From CAVRIA01 sp963721115 (GTDB lineage Bacteria > Desulfobacterota > Binatia > HRBIN30 > CADEER01): a stretch of 64,000 nucleotides of DNA. Shown here piece by piece: positions 32,326 to 43,100 of the stretch. The stretch lies in NCBI GenBank assembly GCA_963721115.1, contig CAVRIA010000008.1:186001-250000 (forward strand). The letters run 5' to 3'. Numbering within the stretch: the stretch's first letter is position 1; the number at the start of each line of letters is the position of its first letter. Under the pieces are notes generated by a model. It had not been told where the DNA came from. It saw only the letters and a program-made list of their open reading frames with translations, and ran no database searches. A program made the position numbers and the translations under genes.

Positions 32326-34089
32326 TCAGCCGACAACGAAGGACTCGATCGATCGGGCGCGGCTCGGATGGCGCAGCTTGCGCAGCGCCTTCGCCTCGAT
32401 CTGTCGAATGCGCTCCCTGGTCACTGCGAAGCGCTGGCCAACCTCCTCCAGGGTATAGTCGGATTTTTCACCGATACCGAAACGCATCCGCAGGATCTGC
32501 TCTTCACGCGGCGTGAGCGTGGCGAGCACCTTGCGGGTCTGCTCCTCGAGGCTGGTGTAAACGGCGGCGTCTGCCGGCGACACCGTTTGTCGATCCTCCA
32601 CGAAGTCCCCCAGGGAGCTCTCTTCCTCATCGCCGATCGGCGTCTCCAGGGACACGGGCTCCTTGACGATCCGCAGCACGTTGCGAACCTTGTCGAGCGG
32701 CATCTCCATCTTGGTCGCTATCTCCTCGGGGGTCGGCTCGCGGCCGAGCTGCTGGACGAGGTAACGCGACGAGCGAACCACCTTGTTGATGGTCTCGATC
32801 ATGTGGACCGGAATGCGGATCGTGCGAGCCTGGTCGGCAATCGCGCGGCTCACCGACTGGCGGATCCACCATGTCGCATAGGTGGAGAACTTGTAGCCCC
32901 GCTGATACTCGAACTTCTCGACGGCCCGCATCAGGCCGATGTTGCCTTCCTGCACCAGATCGAGGAACCCGAGGCCGCGATTCGTATAGCGCTTGGCAAT
33001 GCTCACGACCAGACGGAGGTTGGCCTCGATCAGCTTCTTCTGGCCTTCCTGGGCGCGACTCTCGCCGGCGCGAATGACCCGCAGGTCCTCCGCGAGCTCG
33101 TCGCGGGTCATCCCGACCTCGCGCTCGAGCTCCGCCATCCCTTTGCGCGCGGCCTTGATGTCCTCGATCATTCTTCGCGCGTCGTCCGGACTCATCTTGA
33201 GGCTGCGACTGACGGCGGTGGCTCTGCCATCGTCCGCCCGCAGCTTGCCCGCCAGGCGAAGGATCTGGGCCGCGGACTGCTTCGAGCGGCGTTCGTAGTT
33301 GTCGATGATCTGCTGTTGTTGCGCGAGGAAGCGCTCGGCTTTCTTCAGCTTGTCGACGACCGCCGTGATGTGCCGCCTTCCGAGCTGCAGCTCGTCGAGG
33401 ATGCGCCGCAGGCGTTGCTGCACGTTGCTCATCTTGCGCGCCAGTTGCGGGCTCGGCGCCTTGCGCTGCTTGCGCATCGCTTCGGCCGCCTGGGCACGCT
33501 CGGCTGCCAGCTTGCGAAGCTTCTCCAACGTCTTCAAGATGATACCATCCGTGGCCGCAGCGCCTGCCTCGCCACCCTCCGCCTCCTGGGAGTCGTCTTC
33601 GGCCTCTTCGTCGAGAAGCTCGCGCTCGGTCAGCTCTCCGGTCTTGATGCGATCGGCAATGTCGAGCAGGTACGTCAGCACGAAGGGGTGGTTGAGCACG
33701 TGCTCGCGCACCTGCTTCTCCCCCTCCTCGATCTGCTTGGCGATCTCGACCTCCTGCTCACGACTGAGCAGGGATACGGCGCCGATCTCTTGCAGGTACA
33801 TGCGGACGGGGTCGGAGGTGTCCTCGGCGAAGCTGCTACTGCGCTCCTCGCGCTCTTCCTCGACCCACTCGCCGTCCTTTTCCTCCGCCTCCTTGCTGAG
33901 CCCGGCATCGGCGAGCGATTCGACGCTGTCGACGTCGATTTCGCCCAGCATTGAGATGACGCCGTCGATCTCCTCGTTGGCCGTCTCTCCCTGACCGAGC
34001 CGCTCGCCGATGTCGTCGAACGACCTCGGGCTGTCCTTAGTGTCGTCCGTGAGCGTCCGCTGCTTGGCGCGGGAACGGTTTCTGTCCAT
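32326..34089 (-). CDS. rpoD: Primary RNA polymerase sigma factor RpoD
   Basis: A 587-residue group 1 sigma-70. Region 1.2 is DPVRMYLQEIGAVSLLSREQ (about 95-114), followed by a long acidic and Lys/Arg-rich non-conserved region (about 140-340). Region 2 includes LRLVVSIAKRYTNRGLGFLD and the -10 recognition helix YKFSTYATWWIRQSVSRAI. Region 3 is present, and region 4 ends with the -35 recognition helix (VTRERIRQIEAKALRKLRHP). Region 1.1 appears short and acidic. The ATG at 34089 is preceded by GGTGAGG. dnaG, a frequent neighbour, is not present. Confidence 0.96.
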   Translation of the reverse strand: MDRNRSRAKQRTLTDDTKDSPRSFDDIGERLGQGETANEEIDGVISMLGEIDVDSVESLADAGLSKEAEEKDGEWVEEEREERSSSFAEDTSDPVRMYLQEIGAVSLLSREQEVEIAKQIEEGEKQVREHVLNHPFVLTYLLDIADRIKTGELTERELLDEEAEDDSQEAEGGEAGAAATDGIILKTLEKLRKLAAERAQAAEAMRKQRKAPSPQLARKMSNVQQRLRRILDELQLGRRHITAVVDKLKKAERFLAQQQQIIDNYERRSKQSAAQILRLAGKLRADDGRATAVSRSLKMSPDDARRMIEDIKAARKGMAELEREVGMTRDELAEDLRVIRAGESRAQEGQKKLIEANLRLVVSIAKRYTNRGLGFLDLVQEGNIGLMRAVEKFEYQRGYKFSTYATWWIRQSVSRAIADQARTIRIPVHMIETINKVVRSSRYLVQQLGREPTPEEIATKMEMPLDKVRNVLRIVKEPVSLETPIGDEEESSLGDFVEDRQTVSPADAAVYTSLEEQTRKVLATLTPREEQILRMRFGIGEKSDYTLEEVGQRFAVTRERIRQIEAKALRKLRHPSRARSIESFVVG

Positions 34090-34452
34090 AGTCCTCACCC
34101 CTCTGTGCCTGCACCAGCGCCGCAAGCTGACCACCGCACCTCACTCGACTGGTGGGGGTACGCGCCCTTTGCACGGGACTCGTGAGCGCGCTGTCGCGTC
34201 AAAATGAACGGCACCAAAAGACGTTGAACTCGCGGAAGTGACCAGAGGTCTTCCTCCGGGGGGATAGGCTCATGCTAAAATGACCCTACCGGGCGCTTCT
34301 CCTTTAGACGCGGCGCCTACTCTAGTCAAGAGGGGATTGACCGTGCCGGGCGCGTTTTTTGCGCTTCCACGCGCGTTTGCGGCTCGACGGCGTCCGGACG
34401 GCGCCCGTCGACGGACCTGTTTTCCCCCCGGTCGTCGTGTTAGGCCCCTGAC
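34090..34452. other. Divergent intergenic region rpoD/surE
   Basis: This 363-bp gene-free interval must hold the promoters of rpoD (minus) and surE (plus). I see no confident -35/-10 pair. A TTGACC at 34337 faces surE and a TTTTGACG faces rpoD (about 34196-34204), but neither has a good partner. No Shine-Dalgarno precedes the surE ATG. Nothing else stands out. Confidence 0.4.
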
Positions 34453-35298
34453 ATGCCGCGGCTCCTGATCACCAATGACGACGGGATCGACTCCCCGGCA
34501 CTTCCGCCGTTGGTCGAAGCTCTGCGCTCCGGAAACGAGGTCCATGTCGTCGTGCCCGCCTCGGAACGAAGCTGGATCGGGAAGGGCATCACCCGTTTCG
34601 GGCCGATTCGGGTGCGCACGGTCGAGCGCGATGGCGTGCTGTGGCACGCGGTCGACGGTACGCCGGCCGACTGTGTCGCCCTCGGCGTGCACGAGATTCT
34701 GCCGACCCCCCCCGACCTGACCGTCTCCGGAGTCAATCTCGGTCTCAACTATGGGACCGGTTTCCTGTGGTCGAGCGGAACGGTGGGGGCAGCCGTCGAG
34801 TCCTGGATCGCGGGGTGCCCGTCGATCGCCTTTTCCATGGCGATTCCGGCCGACGCGTTCGGCCTGACCGGAGTGGCGAGGGAGCGGTTGCTCGGAGCCG
34901 GCGCCGAGCGCGCCGCCGAGACATCGGCGAGCATTGCACGGACTCTGCTGGAACACCGCTTTCCGGAAGGGGTGGATGTTTTCTCCGTCAACCTGCCGGC
35001 GGGCGTGACCCCCCGAACGCCGCGCCGCGTGACCCGTGTGACGCGAGCCCGCTACGGCCCGATTTTTTCTCCTCACCCCGACGGCGGGTACGTGCATCGC
35101 TTTCGCTGGTACCGGGCCACGGAAGACGCGCCGGAGGGCGATATGGAGACGGTGAACCGCGGCATCGTGTCGATCACGCCGCTGCGGTTTGAGTTTGGAG
35201 CCTCTCTGCCGGAGGGTTTGCGGCGAGCCTTGGAGGGGACGGACGGAGACGGCCTACGGGAAGACGCTAGTCGTAATATTCCAACCCGAGGTGGGTGA
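34453..35298 (+). CDS. surE: 5'/3'-nucleotidase SurE
   Basis: A 281-residue nucleoside-5'-monophosphate phosphatase of the SurE family. Metal-binding residues are visible in ITNDDGIDSPAL (D9-D10), S in PASERSWIGKG, and N in VSGVNLGLNYG. SSGTVGAAVESW, the family signature, follows. The length is slightly above the usual 250 residues owing to the tail. It ends inside the 3' end of ino1 on the opposite strand (32-bp tail-to-tail overlap at 35267-35298). The ATG is the only start that keeps the conserved first strand (MPRLLITNDDG). Confidence 0.94.
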   Translation: MPRLLITNDDGIDSPALPPLVEALRSGNEVHVVVPASERSWIGKGITRFGPIRVRTVERDGVLWHAVDGTPADCVALGVHEILPTPPDLTVSGVNLGLNYGTGFLWSSGTVGAAVESWIAGCPSIAFSMAIPADAFGLTGVARERLLGAGAERAAETSASIARTLLEHRFPEGVDVFSVNLPAGVTPRTPRRVTRVTRARYGPIFSPHPDGGYVHRFRWYRATEDAPEGDMETVNRGIVSITPLRFEFGASLPEGLRRALEGTDGDGLREDASRNIPTRGG

Positions 35299-36583
35299 TC
35301 AGCTCGGCGCCGCGGAGATGCCGGAGCGTGTTCTTCAGCTTCACGAGCTGAATGAACAGGTCGTGCTCCGGATACAGTCCCGGAGCCGTCTGCGGGCTCT
35401 TGAAATAGAACGACAACCACTCCTGGATTCCGTGCATCCCGGCGCGCTGAGCGAGGTCGAGGAAGAGGGCCAGGTCGAGAACGAGGGGCGCCGCGAGGAT
35501 CGAATCTCGGCACAGGAAGTTGATCTTCATCTGCATCGGGTAGCCGAGCCAACCGAACAGATCGATGTTGTCCCACCCTTCCTTGTTGTCGCCGCGCGGT
35601 GGGTAGTACTGGATGTTCACCCGGTGGATGTAGTCGCCGTAGAGCTCCGGATGGAGATCCTTGCGCAGGATCACGTCCAACACCGAGAGCTTGCTCTCTT
35701 CCTTGGTACGGAACGACGAAGGCTCGTCGAGCACCTCGCCGTCCCGGTTGCCGAGGATGTTGGTGGAAAACCACCCGCTCAGACCCAGCATGCGTGCCTT
35801 CAGCCCCGGCGCGATGATGGTTTTCATCAGCGTCTGCCCGGTCTTGAAGTCCTTCCCGCAGATGGGTACCCGCCGACTGTCGGCCAGTTCGACCAGGGCA
35901 GGCACGTCGACGGTCAGGTTGGGGGCTCCATTGGCGAAGGGAATCCCCTGGCTCAGGGCGGCGTAGGCGTAGATCATGCTCGGGCGGATCGTGGGGTCGT
36001 TGGTGCGCAGTGCCGCCTCGAAGTCGGCGAGGGTTCGGTGTGCCGGTCCCGGATGCAGGAAGCTCTCGGTGCTTCCGCACCACACCATGACGGCGCGCTT
36101 CACTCCGGTGCGGTGGCGGAACGCGTCGATGTCGGCCATGAGCGACTCCGCCAAGTCCAGCTTGGTCGCGCTTTGCTTGACGTGCGTGCCGTGCAGTCGC
36201 TTCACGACGCCGGGATCGAAGACGCCGGGCCAGGGGCGGATCGCCTCGAGCTCTTCGCGGACGTTGTCGAGCAGTGGAGGGGCGATCACACCGGCGTGGG
36301 CGGCGCTCTCGTAGGCATTGTCGGGGAAGATGTCCCAGGCGCCGAAGACCAGGCTGTCGAGACTCGCCAGGGGGACGAAGTCGCGAATCGACGGGGTGTT
36401 GTTGTCCGTCCTCTTGCCGATTCGGATCGTTCCGAGCTGGGTCAGCGACCCGATCGGACGCCCGAGGCCTTTCTTGATGAGCTCCACGCCGGCGATCAGC
36501 GTCGTGCTGACCGCTCCCAGGCCCGGAAGCAGTACGCCCAGCGAGCCGTCGGCGGGTGCGATCTTCGCTCCGGCCTCAATCAT
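35267..36583 (-). CDS. ino1: L-myo-inositol-1-phosphate synthase
   Basis: A 438-residue enzyme that converts glucose 6-phosphate to inositol 1-phosphate using NAD, the first step of inositol lipid or compatible-solute synthesis. The N-terminal Rossmann element is LGVLLPGLGAVSTTLIAGV, and NNTPSIRDF follows. The conserved active-site region includes NGAPNLTVDVPAL, GKDFKTGQTLMKT and LGNRDGEVL, with KEESKLSVLD. The long open frame extends upstream to 37033, but the fold begins at the ATG at 36583. Length agrees with bacterial and archaeal family members. Promoter unknown. Confidence 0.93.
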   Translation of the reverse strand: MIEAGAKIAPADGSLGVLLPGLGAVSTTLIAGVELIKKGLGRPIGSLTQLGTIRIGKRTDNNTPSIRDFVPLASLDSLVFGAWDIFPDNAYESAAHAGVIAPPLLDNVREELEAIRPWPGVFDPGVVKRLHGTHVKQSATKLDLAESLMADIDAFRHRTGVKRAVMVWCGSTESFLHPGPAHRTLADFEAALRTNDPTIRPSMIYAYAALSQGIPFANGAPNLTVDVPALVELADSRRVPICGKDFKTGQTLMKTIIAPGLKARMLGLSGWFSTNILGNRDGEVLDEPSSFRTKEESKLSVLDVILRKDLHPELYGDYIHRVNIQYYPPRGDNKEGWDNIDLFGWLGYPMQMKINFLCRDSILAAPLVLDLALFLDLAQRAGMHGIQEWLSFYFKSPQTAPGLYPEHDLFIQLVKLKNTLRHLRGAELITHLGLEYYD

Positions 36584-36717
36584 CGAGCGCTGCCTGCTTA
36601 AAGGAGTGACCCCGACAAGGCAAGGGTTCGCCGATGTCCTGTTCGCCGATGTCCGGGGCGAGCTTGACTTGGATCGATCCATCAGGAACCGTCGGGTCTC
36701 TCCTCGGACGACTCGTC

Positions 36718-38123
36718 GTGAAGCGATCGATTCTCTTACTGTTGCTCGTTCTGACCGTTCTGGCGGGTGCTTTCCTGTGGTGGGCGAAGTTCGAATCCCG
36801 TCCGCCGAGCGTTTCTTTCGAGCGCGAGCCGAAGGCGGTCGGGCGACACGCGGCCTGGGACATGACCGTCCGGGCCTCCGGGCGGCCCGGGTTGCGCCAC
36901 GTCGAAGTTCGTCTGATGGCCGCGTGGTCGGGCATACCAGCTCTTCACGGAAGATTTCCCTGCCCGGAGCTGGATAGGCAGTCGGATCGACGAGGGGCGG
37001 GTCCACGTCGACGTCGATCTCGGCGCCGCCCACGTTCCGGAGGGAGTCGCGCAGCTCCAGGTCCTGGCCGACTACCTATGCCTGGCATCTCATCCCGCGG
37101 CGAGCGGACACGATCGCCGAGCGCGATATCTCCGTCGACCTGACGCCGCCGCGCGCGCAGCTGCTCACGACCCAGCACAACATGCGGCTCGGCGGCTCTT
37201 CCGTAGCGCTCTTTCGCGTCTCGCCGGACACCACCCGCGCCGGTATCGCCGTCCAAGACTACTTCTTCCCCGCCGTGCGCGGCTACTTCGCCGACCCGGC
37301 GATCGCGCTGGCAATCTTCGCGGTACCGCAGGATCTGTCGCCCGACGTGCAGCCGGAGCTTCACGTCGAGGACGAGGTCGGGAACGTCCTCGAGGTCGCC
37401 GTTCCCTGCCACATCCGCGACCGTCACTTCCAGGAGCGGACACTCGACATCAGCCAGTCGTTTCTGCAGCGCAAGGTACCGGAGATCTATGCCGCCAACG
37501 GCCTGACGCCTCCCGCCGATCTCGTTCAGGGGTACCTGTACATCAACCGCGACCTGCGAGCGCAGTCGGAGGAGAAGCTGCGGGCCCTGACCGCCTCTTC
37601 GGTCGGCGAGCCCCTCTGGGACGGCGCGTTTCGCCGCCAGTCGAACGCCGCGGCGATGAGCACCTTCGCCGACCGCAGATCGTACGTCTACGAGGGCAAG
37701 GTCATCGACCGCCAGACCCACCTCGGCTACGACCTGGCGTCACTGCGGCTGGCTCCGGTGGAGGCGACCCAGAACGGCATCGTCGTCTACGCCGGCAACC
37801 TCGGCATCTACGGCAATACCGTCGTTCTCGACCACGGTCTCGGCGTGTTCTCCCTCTACGGGCACATGAGCACCCTGGCCGTGCAGCCGGGGCAGAAGGT
37901 TCAGGCGGGGGAGACCCTCGGCCAGACGGGCGAGACCGGACTGGCCGGGGGGGACCACCTGCACTTTTCGATCCTGCTGCACGGGATCCAGGTCGACCCG
38001 GTCGAGTGGTGGGATCCGCATTGGCTGCGCGATCACGTCACCGCCAAGCTCGATATGTTCCCGCACGCCGCGGACGGCGGGTCCGGGTCGCGAGAGAAGG
38101 GCGATGGCCAAGACCAGTCCTGA
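36718..38123 (+). CDS. M23-family metallopeptidase with N-terminal anchor, two apparent frameshifts
   Basis: About 467 residues after correction. An N-terminal membrane anchor (KRSILLLLLVLTVLAGAFLWW) starts at GTG 36718. An Ig-like or beta-rich middle region follows, then a C-terminal LytM/M23 domain (NGIVVYAGNLGIYGNTVVLDHG, and the metal motif HLHFSIL). The frame moves at about 36921 (GCGTGGTCGG), after which RAYQLFTEDFPARSWIGSR and so on is readable. It moves again at about 37080 (CTATGCCTGG), after which WHLIPRRADTIAERDIS leads into the intact frame that contains 37182-38123. It probably cleaves peptidoglycan cross-links. The anchor and middle part are separated only by the indels. Confidence 0.75.
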
Positions 38124-39275
38124 CGAGGCGATCGAGGCGGGCGAGATCCGTCTGCGCGAATGGGGCATAGGCGAATCGCCGACGCTGGCGGAAATGGCCG
38201 CGGCGCTCGGTCGGGAGCCGGAAACCGACCTCGCCATCGCGCATCGCCTGGGTCGTCGGACCGAGGTCGAGAGCGTGCAGCTCTTGTGGCGGCTGGAACG
38301 GGAGTCTGCCGACAAGCGGGTCCGCAAGGAGGCGAAGCGGGCGCTCTACCGCTTGCAGCAGCGCGGCGTGCACGTCGAGGCCCCGACCGCGCCGCCGATC
38401 CCCGTCCTGGCGGTCGCCCCCGAGGGCTACCTGTCTGCCGTCGACGGCCGCGGCGACCAACTGGTGTGGCTGGTGAAGCCGCGGCCGGGAGGAATCGCGC
38501 AGCTCTTTGCGGTCATCAACGATCCGCAGGGGCTGCGCGAGGTCGATGTCAATCTCGCCACCCGGAAGGCGCTCAAGGAGATCCGCGGCGAGCTCGCGCG
38601 CAAACACGACTTGCGGCTGGTCGATGCCGACTGGCGCTATTGCGACTTTCTCGTGCATCGGGCCTTCGAGTGGGCTCGCGCGGGCGGAGTGCGCGTCAGC
38701 GGCGACTATCCGGCGCTGCGGGCGCAGATGACGAGAGAGCCGCCACCCGCGGAATGCCCGCCGTTGATCCTCTCCCACGTCGATGTCGGGGCGGTGCGGG
38801 CCGATCCGGCGCTGTTGACGGAGTCTGCGGAGCTGACGGCGGAGCGCGAGTTCCGCACCTGGTTCTTCGGACCGGACGATTTGCGGCCGTACCTGGAGGA
38901 GATTTCCAGCATCAAGAACAGCCCTCTGGTTCTCAACCGGATGCAGCAGGAGGAGCGCTTTGCCGACGTGATCGCGCGCGCCGTCGCGGAGCTCTTCTCC
39001 GGGGAGCTACGGGACTCCTGGCCGCGGCGGCTGTACGAGATGGCCTATTTCCTGTGGTCGACCGCGCGCCGCCGACCCGCGCAGCAGGCGGTGGCGGTTG
39101 CGCGGCCCTGACCGACGGCTCGGGCGGCGGTCGCGGCATTCCCTTCTGCGAGCAACTGGTGCGGACGAGCCTGGCGGCGTATCTCGAGATGACGGTTGCG
39201 AAGGAAGAGGAGGAGGCGAAGTCCTCGCTCATCGTCACGCCGCAACAGGTTCGCGCGCAGCGCGACCGTCGTTGA
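38104..39275 (+). CDS. Unknown cytoplasmic protein, apparent frameshift at the 3' end
   Basis: The intact frame runs from ATG 38104, overlapping the M23 stop by 20 bp, to TGA 39111 and encodes 335 residues. The frame after it (LTDGSGGGRGIPFCEQLVRT and so on) continues 54 residues of well-behaved sequence to 39275, and one extra C in the CCC run at 39106-39108 would join them. The N-terminal third is rich in charged alpha-helices (HEAT-like look: VESVQLLWRLERESADKRV). The middle has a LFAVINDPQGLREVDVNLA segment. I recognise no family. Coupling to the M23 gene suggests a linked role. Confidence 0.7.
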
Positions 39276-39294
39276 GCTGCGCCGTGGATCGGCC

Positions 39295-40035
39295 TCACAG
39301 CTCGACGACGAGACCGTCGTACGCCAGCTCGAGCGTCAGCTCCTCACGGCGCTGCAGGACCTCGCGTCCGAGGTGAGTCAAGACGAGGCGTCTGCATCCG
39401 AAGCGGTGGTGGTTCTCGGCCAGCCTCGGATAGTCGAGGTGGAAGTCGACCCGGGTCTCGAAGAAGCAGCATTCGCAGATGAACAGGTCGGTACCGACCG
39501 ATTGCGCGACAAGGTCTTCCGTCCAGCCCGTGTCGCCGGAGTAGAGTACGGTCTTGCCTCCCACCCGAAGCCGCAAACCGAGAGAGACCTCGCTTTCCTG
39601 ATGGGGGACCCGGAACGGCAGCACCTCGGCCCCCGCGGCGGACACTGCGGACCCCGGTTGAACCTCGACGTAGCGCAGCTCGAAAGGCAGGGGGCGCGCC
39701 GCGAATTCTTTGTACATCGCCCGGTGGAGATCGCCGACCCGCGCGGCGGTGCCGGGCGGACCGAGGATCGTCAGGGGACGTTGCCGGGGCGTATCGTAGA
39801 CGCAGTCGAGCAGGAGGAACGGGATGCCGGCGAAGTGGTCGCCGTGCAGATGGCTGATCATCACCGCGTCCACTGCTTCCGCCGCAAGGCCGGTTCGCTT
39901 CAGGGCGAGCAGCGTCGTCGACCCGCAGTCGAGCAGAATCCGCGAACCGTTGCCGTCGACCAGATAGCTGGCATGGCAGCGGGCACCGGCGTTGAAGGCG
40001 TCGCCGGCGCCGAGAAACGTGACCCGTACCGTCAA
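39295..40035 (-). CDS. MBL-fold metallo-hydrolase (beta-CASP-free, RNase Z-like)
   Basis: A 246-residue metallo-beta-lactamase fold protein. The zinc motif is SHLHGDHFAGIP (HxHxDH), the third ligand region is VPHQESE, an Asp bridging ligand lies in YSGDTGW, and a final His is in LTHLGRE. The order and length resemble stand-alone RNase Z/ElaC-like or pyrroloquinoline-related hydrolases. Substrate cannot be named. It converges with the unknown gene 20 bp away and lies 91 bp downstream of the giant GDH on the same strand. Confidence 0.87.
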   Translation of the reverse strand: MTVRVTFLGAGDAFNAGARCHASYLVDGNGSRILLDCGSTTLLALKRTGLAAEAVDAVMISHLHGDHFAGIPFLLLDCVYDTPRQRPLTILGPPGTAARVGDLHRAMYKEFAARPLPFELRYVEVQPGSAVSAAGAEVLPFRVPHQESEVSLGLRLRVGGKTVLYSGDTGWTEDLVAQSVGTDLFICECCFFETRVDFHLDYPRLAENHHRFGCRRLVLTHLGREVLQRREELTLELAYDGLVVEL

Positions 40036-40126
40036 TTCGCCATCCTTGGGGAGGGAGGGGCCTCGTCTGCGCCCCGCTCGACGAGATTATCGCTCGAAGT
40101 GCCCGATCAACCAAGCGGCCGACCGA

Positions 40127-43100
40127 TCAGGCTCGCGTCAACCGCCCGAGCTCGCGCATGACGACCAGCAGGCCGGGCAGCGTGGGCTTCGGGGCCGCCT
40201 TCAGATCGTCGATGAGTCCGCGCACTCGAGCCAGTTGCGCTTCGTGGTCGGATGCGTACTGGGTGAGACATTCGTCGACGGAGCTCGCCGGCCGCCGGCT
40301 GGCGAGAACGTTCACGGTGAGCTGGCGCCGCGCGTAGAGCAATCCTTCGAGGAGGCCGCCGATCGCGCGCTGTTCCCATTGGGCGTCCCCCGGAACCGTC
40401 TCGGGCAAGCTTCGCCGGACCCAATCCAGATCGGCGAGCTCGGCGGTCCGCAAGTATGCCTCCGCCACCCTGGGCGGCGGCGCGTCGATCTGGATCGCGA
40501 GGTGACTGATCTCGAGCGCGTCGTCGAGGGCGCCCAGCCGCAGTAGTCGAGCGGCGAGGTCCGCGCCGACGCCTTGCGCGGCCAATGCCTCGATCTCCGC
40601 CGCGTGAATCTCACGCGCTCCCGCTGGCAGCCGTTCCGCCCAGGTCTCGAGCAGGTCGGCGACCGGTTCGCGGAAGCGAGCCGTCAGATCTCCGAGCCGT
40701 TCGAGGGGAGTCAGGGACTCGATGATCCACTTGGTGGATCGCTCGATGGCCAGCTCGATCTTGAAGTGACACACCTGCTCGGCTTCCGCGGTCATCGCGC
40801 AGCGTGCCACCCCCAGGTCGTGCAGAAGGTCCTCGGCGCCGCCGACCGCCATCGCCGCGGTCCACGCCGTGACGATCTCCGGAACGTCGCGGCCGGTGTC
40901 CCGCGAGACGCGCGCGAGGAAGGTCATTCCCATCGAGTCGACGAGGCGATTGGCGAGCTCGACGGCGATGATTTCCCGGCGCAGAGAGTGGTGCTCGACC
41001 GCGTCCGAAAAGCGCTCGTTGATGGCGGGCGGGAAATAGTCGCGCAGGTAGCTCTCGACCTCAGGCTCGTCGCAGAGCGATGACTCCCGGATGCGGTGCT
41101 GGAGGTGGAGCTTGGAGAACGCCAGCAGAACCGCCAGCTCGGGCCGGGTCAGCCCGAGATACGTGCCGCGCCGAGCCCGCAGTGCTTCCCGGGTCGGCAG
41201 GTGCTCGAGGTGGCGGTCGAGGCCGGCCTCCGCCTCGAGAACGGCGAGAAGGTCGCGAAAGCTTCCGATCGACGAGCGCGAGCGCACTTGATCGAGGCTC
41301 AGCGTCAGCGTCTGACGCCGATTGTGGGTGAGCACCGACTCGCAGACGTCGTCGGCGAGCTCGGAGAGCAGTTCGTTGCGTTGCTCGGTGGAAATCTCAC
41401 CGCGGAGGAGCGGGAGCTGCAGCGCGATCTTCAGGTTGACCTCGTGATCGGAGCAGTCGACGCCCCCGGAGTTGTCGATCGCATCGGTATTGATGCAACC
41501 TCCCCGGAGCGCGAACTCCACCCGTGCCGCCTGCGTGAAGCCTAGGTTGCCGCCCTCGGCGACGACGCGGACTCGCAGATCCTTCGCGTCCACGCGCACG
41601 CGGCCGTTGATCGGGTCGCCGACATCGGCATCGGTCTCGTCACTCGCCTTTACGTACGTTCCGATGCCTCCGTTCCAGAGCAGGTCCGCCTCCACATGCA
41701 GGATCGCGCGCACCACGTCCTCTCCCGAGAGAGCCGTGGCTTCGGTGCCGAGGAGTGCTCTCGCCTGTGGGGCGAGGTCGATCGACTTGGCTGCGCGTGG
41801 AAAGACGCCCCCGCCGGCGCTCAGACACGACGGGTCGTAGTCGTCCCAGCCCGAACGCGGCAGGTGGAAGAGCCGCGCCCGCTCCAGGAACGAGCGCTCC
41901 GGGTCGGGCTCGGGGTCGAGGAAGATATGTCGATGATTGAATGCCGCGCAGAGACGGATGGTGCGCGAGCGCAGGACCCCATTGCCGAAGACGTCACCGC
42001 TCATGTCGCCGATGCCGACGACCGACACTGGTTCCCGATCCACGTCGCGTCCCATTTCGCGGAAGTGCTGGCGCACGCACTCCCAGGCGCCGCGGGCGGT
42101 GATGCCGAGCTGCTTGTGGTCGTACCCGTGGGTACCGCCGGAGGCGAACGCGTCGCCGAGCCAGTAGCGATAGCGGGCGGCGATCTCGTTCGCGATGTCG
42201 GAGTAAGTTGCCGTGCCCTTGTCGGCGGCGACGACGAGATACGGATCCGGCTCGTCGTAAACGAGCAGCGATCGGGGTGCGGCCGTGCGGCCCTCGTCGA
42301 TGTTGTCGGTGAGCGCCAGCAGCGCGCCGATCAGGGTGCGATAGGCGCGCTCCGCCTGTTCCGCCGTCGGCGATCCCGCCGGCGTTCGTGCTTTGATGAT
42401 GAACCCTCCCTTGGCGCCGACGGGCACGATGACGGCGTTCTTCACCACCTGCGTCTTCATCAACCCGAGCACCTCGGCCCGGAAGTCGTCCGTGCGGTCG
42501 CTGAGGCGTATCCCGCCGCGGGCGACCCGTCCCGCGCGCAGGTGAATCCCCTCCATGTACGGAGCGTGCACGTAGGTCTCGAAGAGCGGCTTGGGCGGCG
42601 GAAGGTGGGCGAGCCGTGCTGAGTGAATCTTGATCGCCACCGCATTCGCCTCCGGAGCCTCGAGATCGCGGCGGTAGAAGGTCGTGCGCACGGTGGCGGC
42701 CACAGTGTCGGCGAGGGTGCGCAGCACCCGGTCGTGAACGAGGCTTTCGACCCCGTCCAGACTGCCCAGGAAGCTCGCCAGCGCCTCGGCGGCGAGCCCC
42801 GGCTCGCGGTCGGCCGGCGCGAGCGGCGAGGCGTCGGGATCGAATTTCGCGGCGAACAGGCGGAAGAGGAGTGCGGCGCTGTCCGGATGCTCGGTGAGAG
42901 CCTCGACCAGGGTGGTGCGCGGAGCCAGCCCGACCTGGCGCGCGTGCTCGACGTAGGTACGCAGAACCTCCACGGCTCGCCACTCGAGCTTGGCCTGCAG
43001 AACCAGCGTGTTCAGCCGGTCGTTCTCCACCTGAGCGGCGCGCAAGGCCTGCAGGGCGGGCACCAAGAGAGGAGAGGCGCCGACGACATCCGTCGCCGGG

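Noticed and set aside
36583..37033. Extended N terminus of ino1 upstream of its ATG
   Set aside because: The added sequence is Arg/Pro-rich and overlaps the membrane anchor of the opposite M23 gene. The Ino1 fold begins at 36583.
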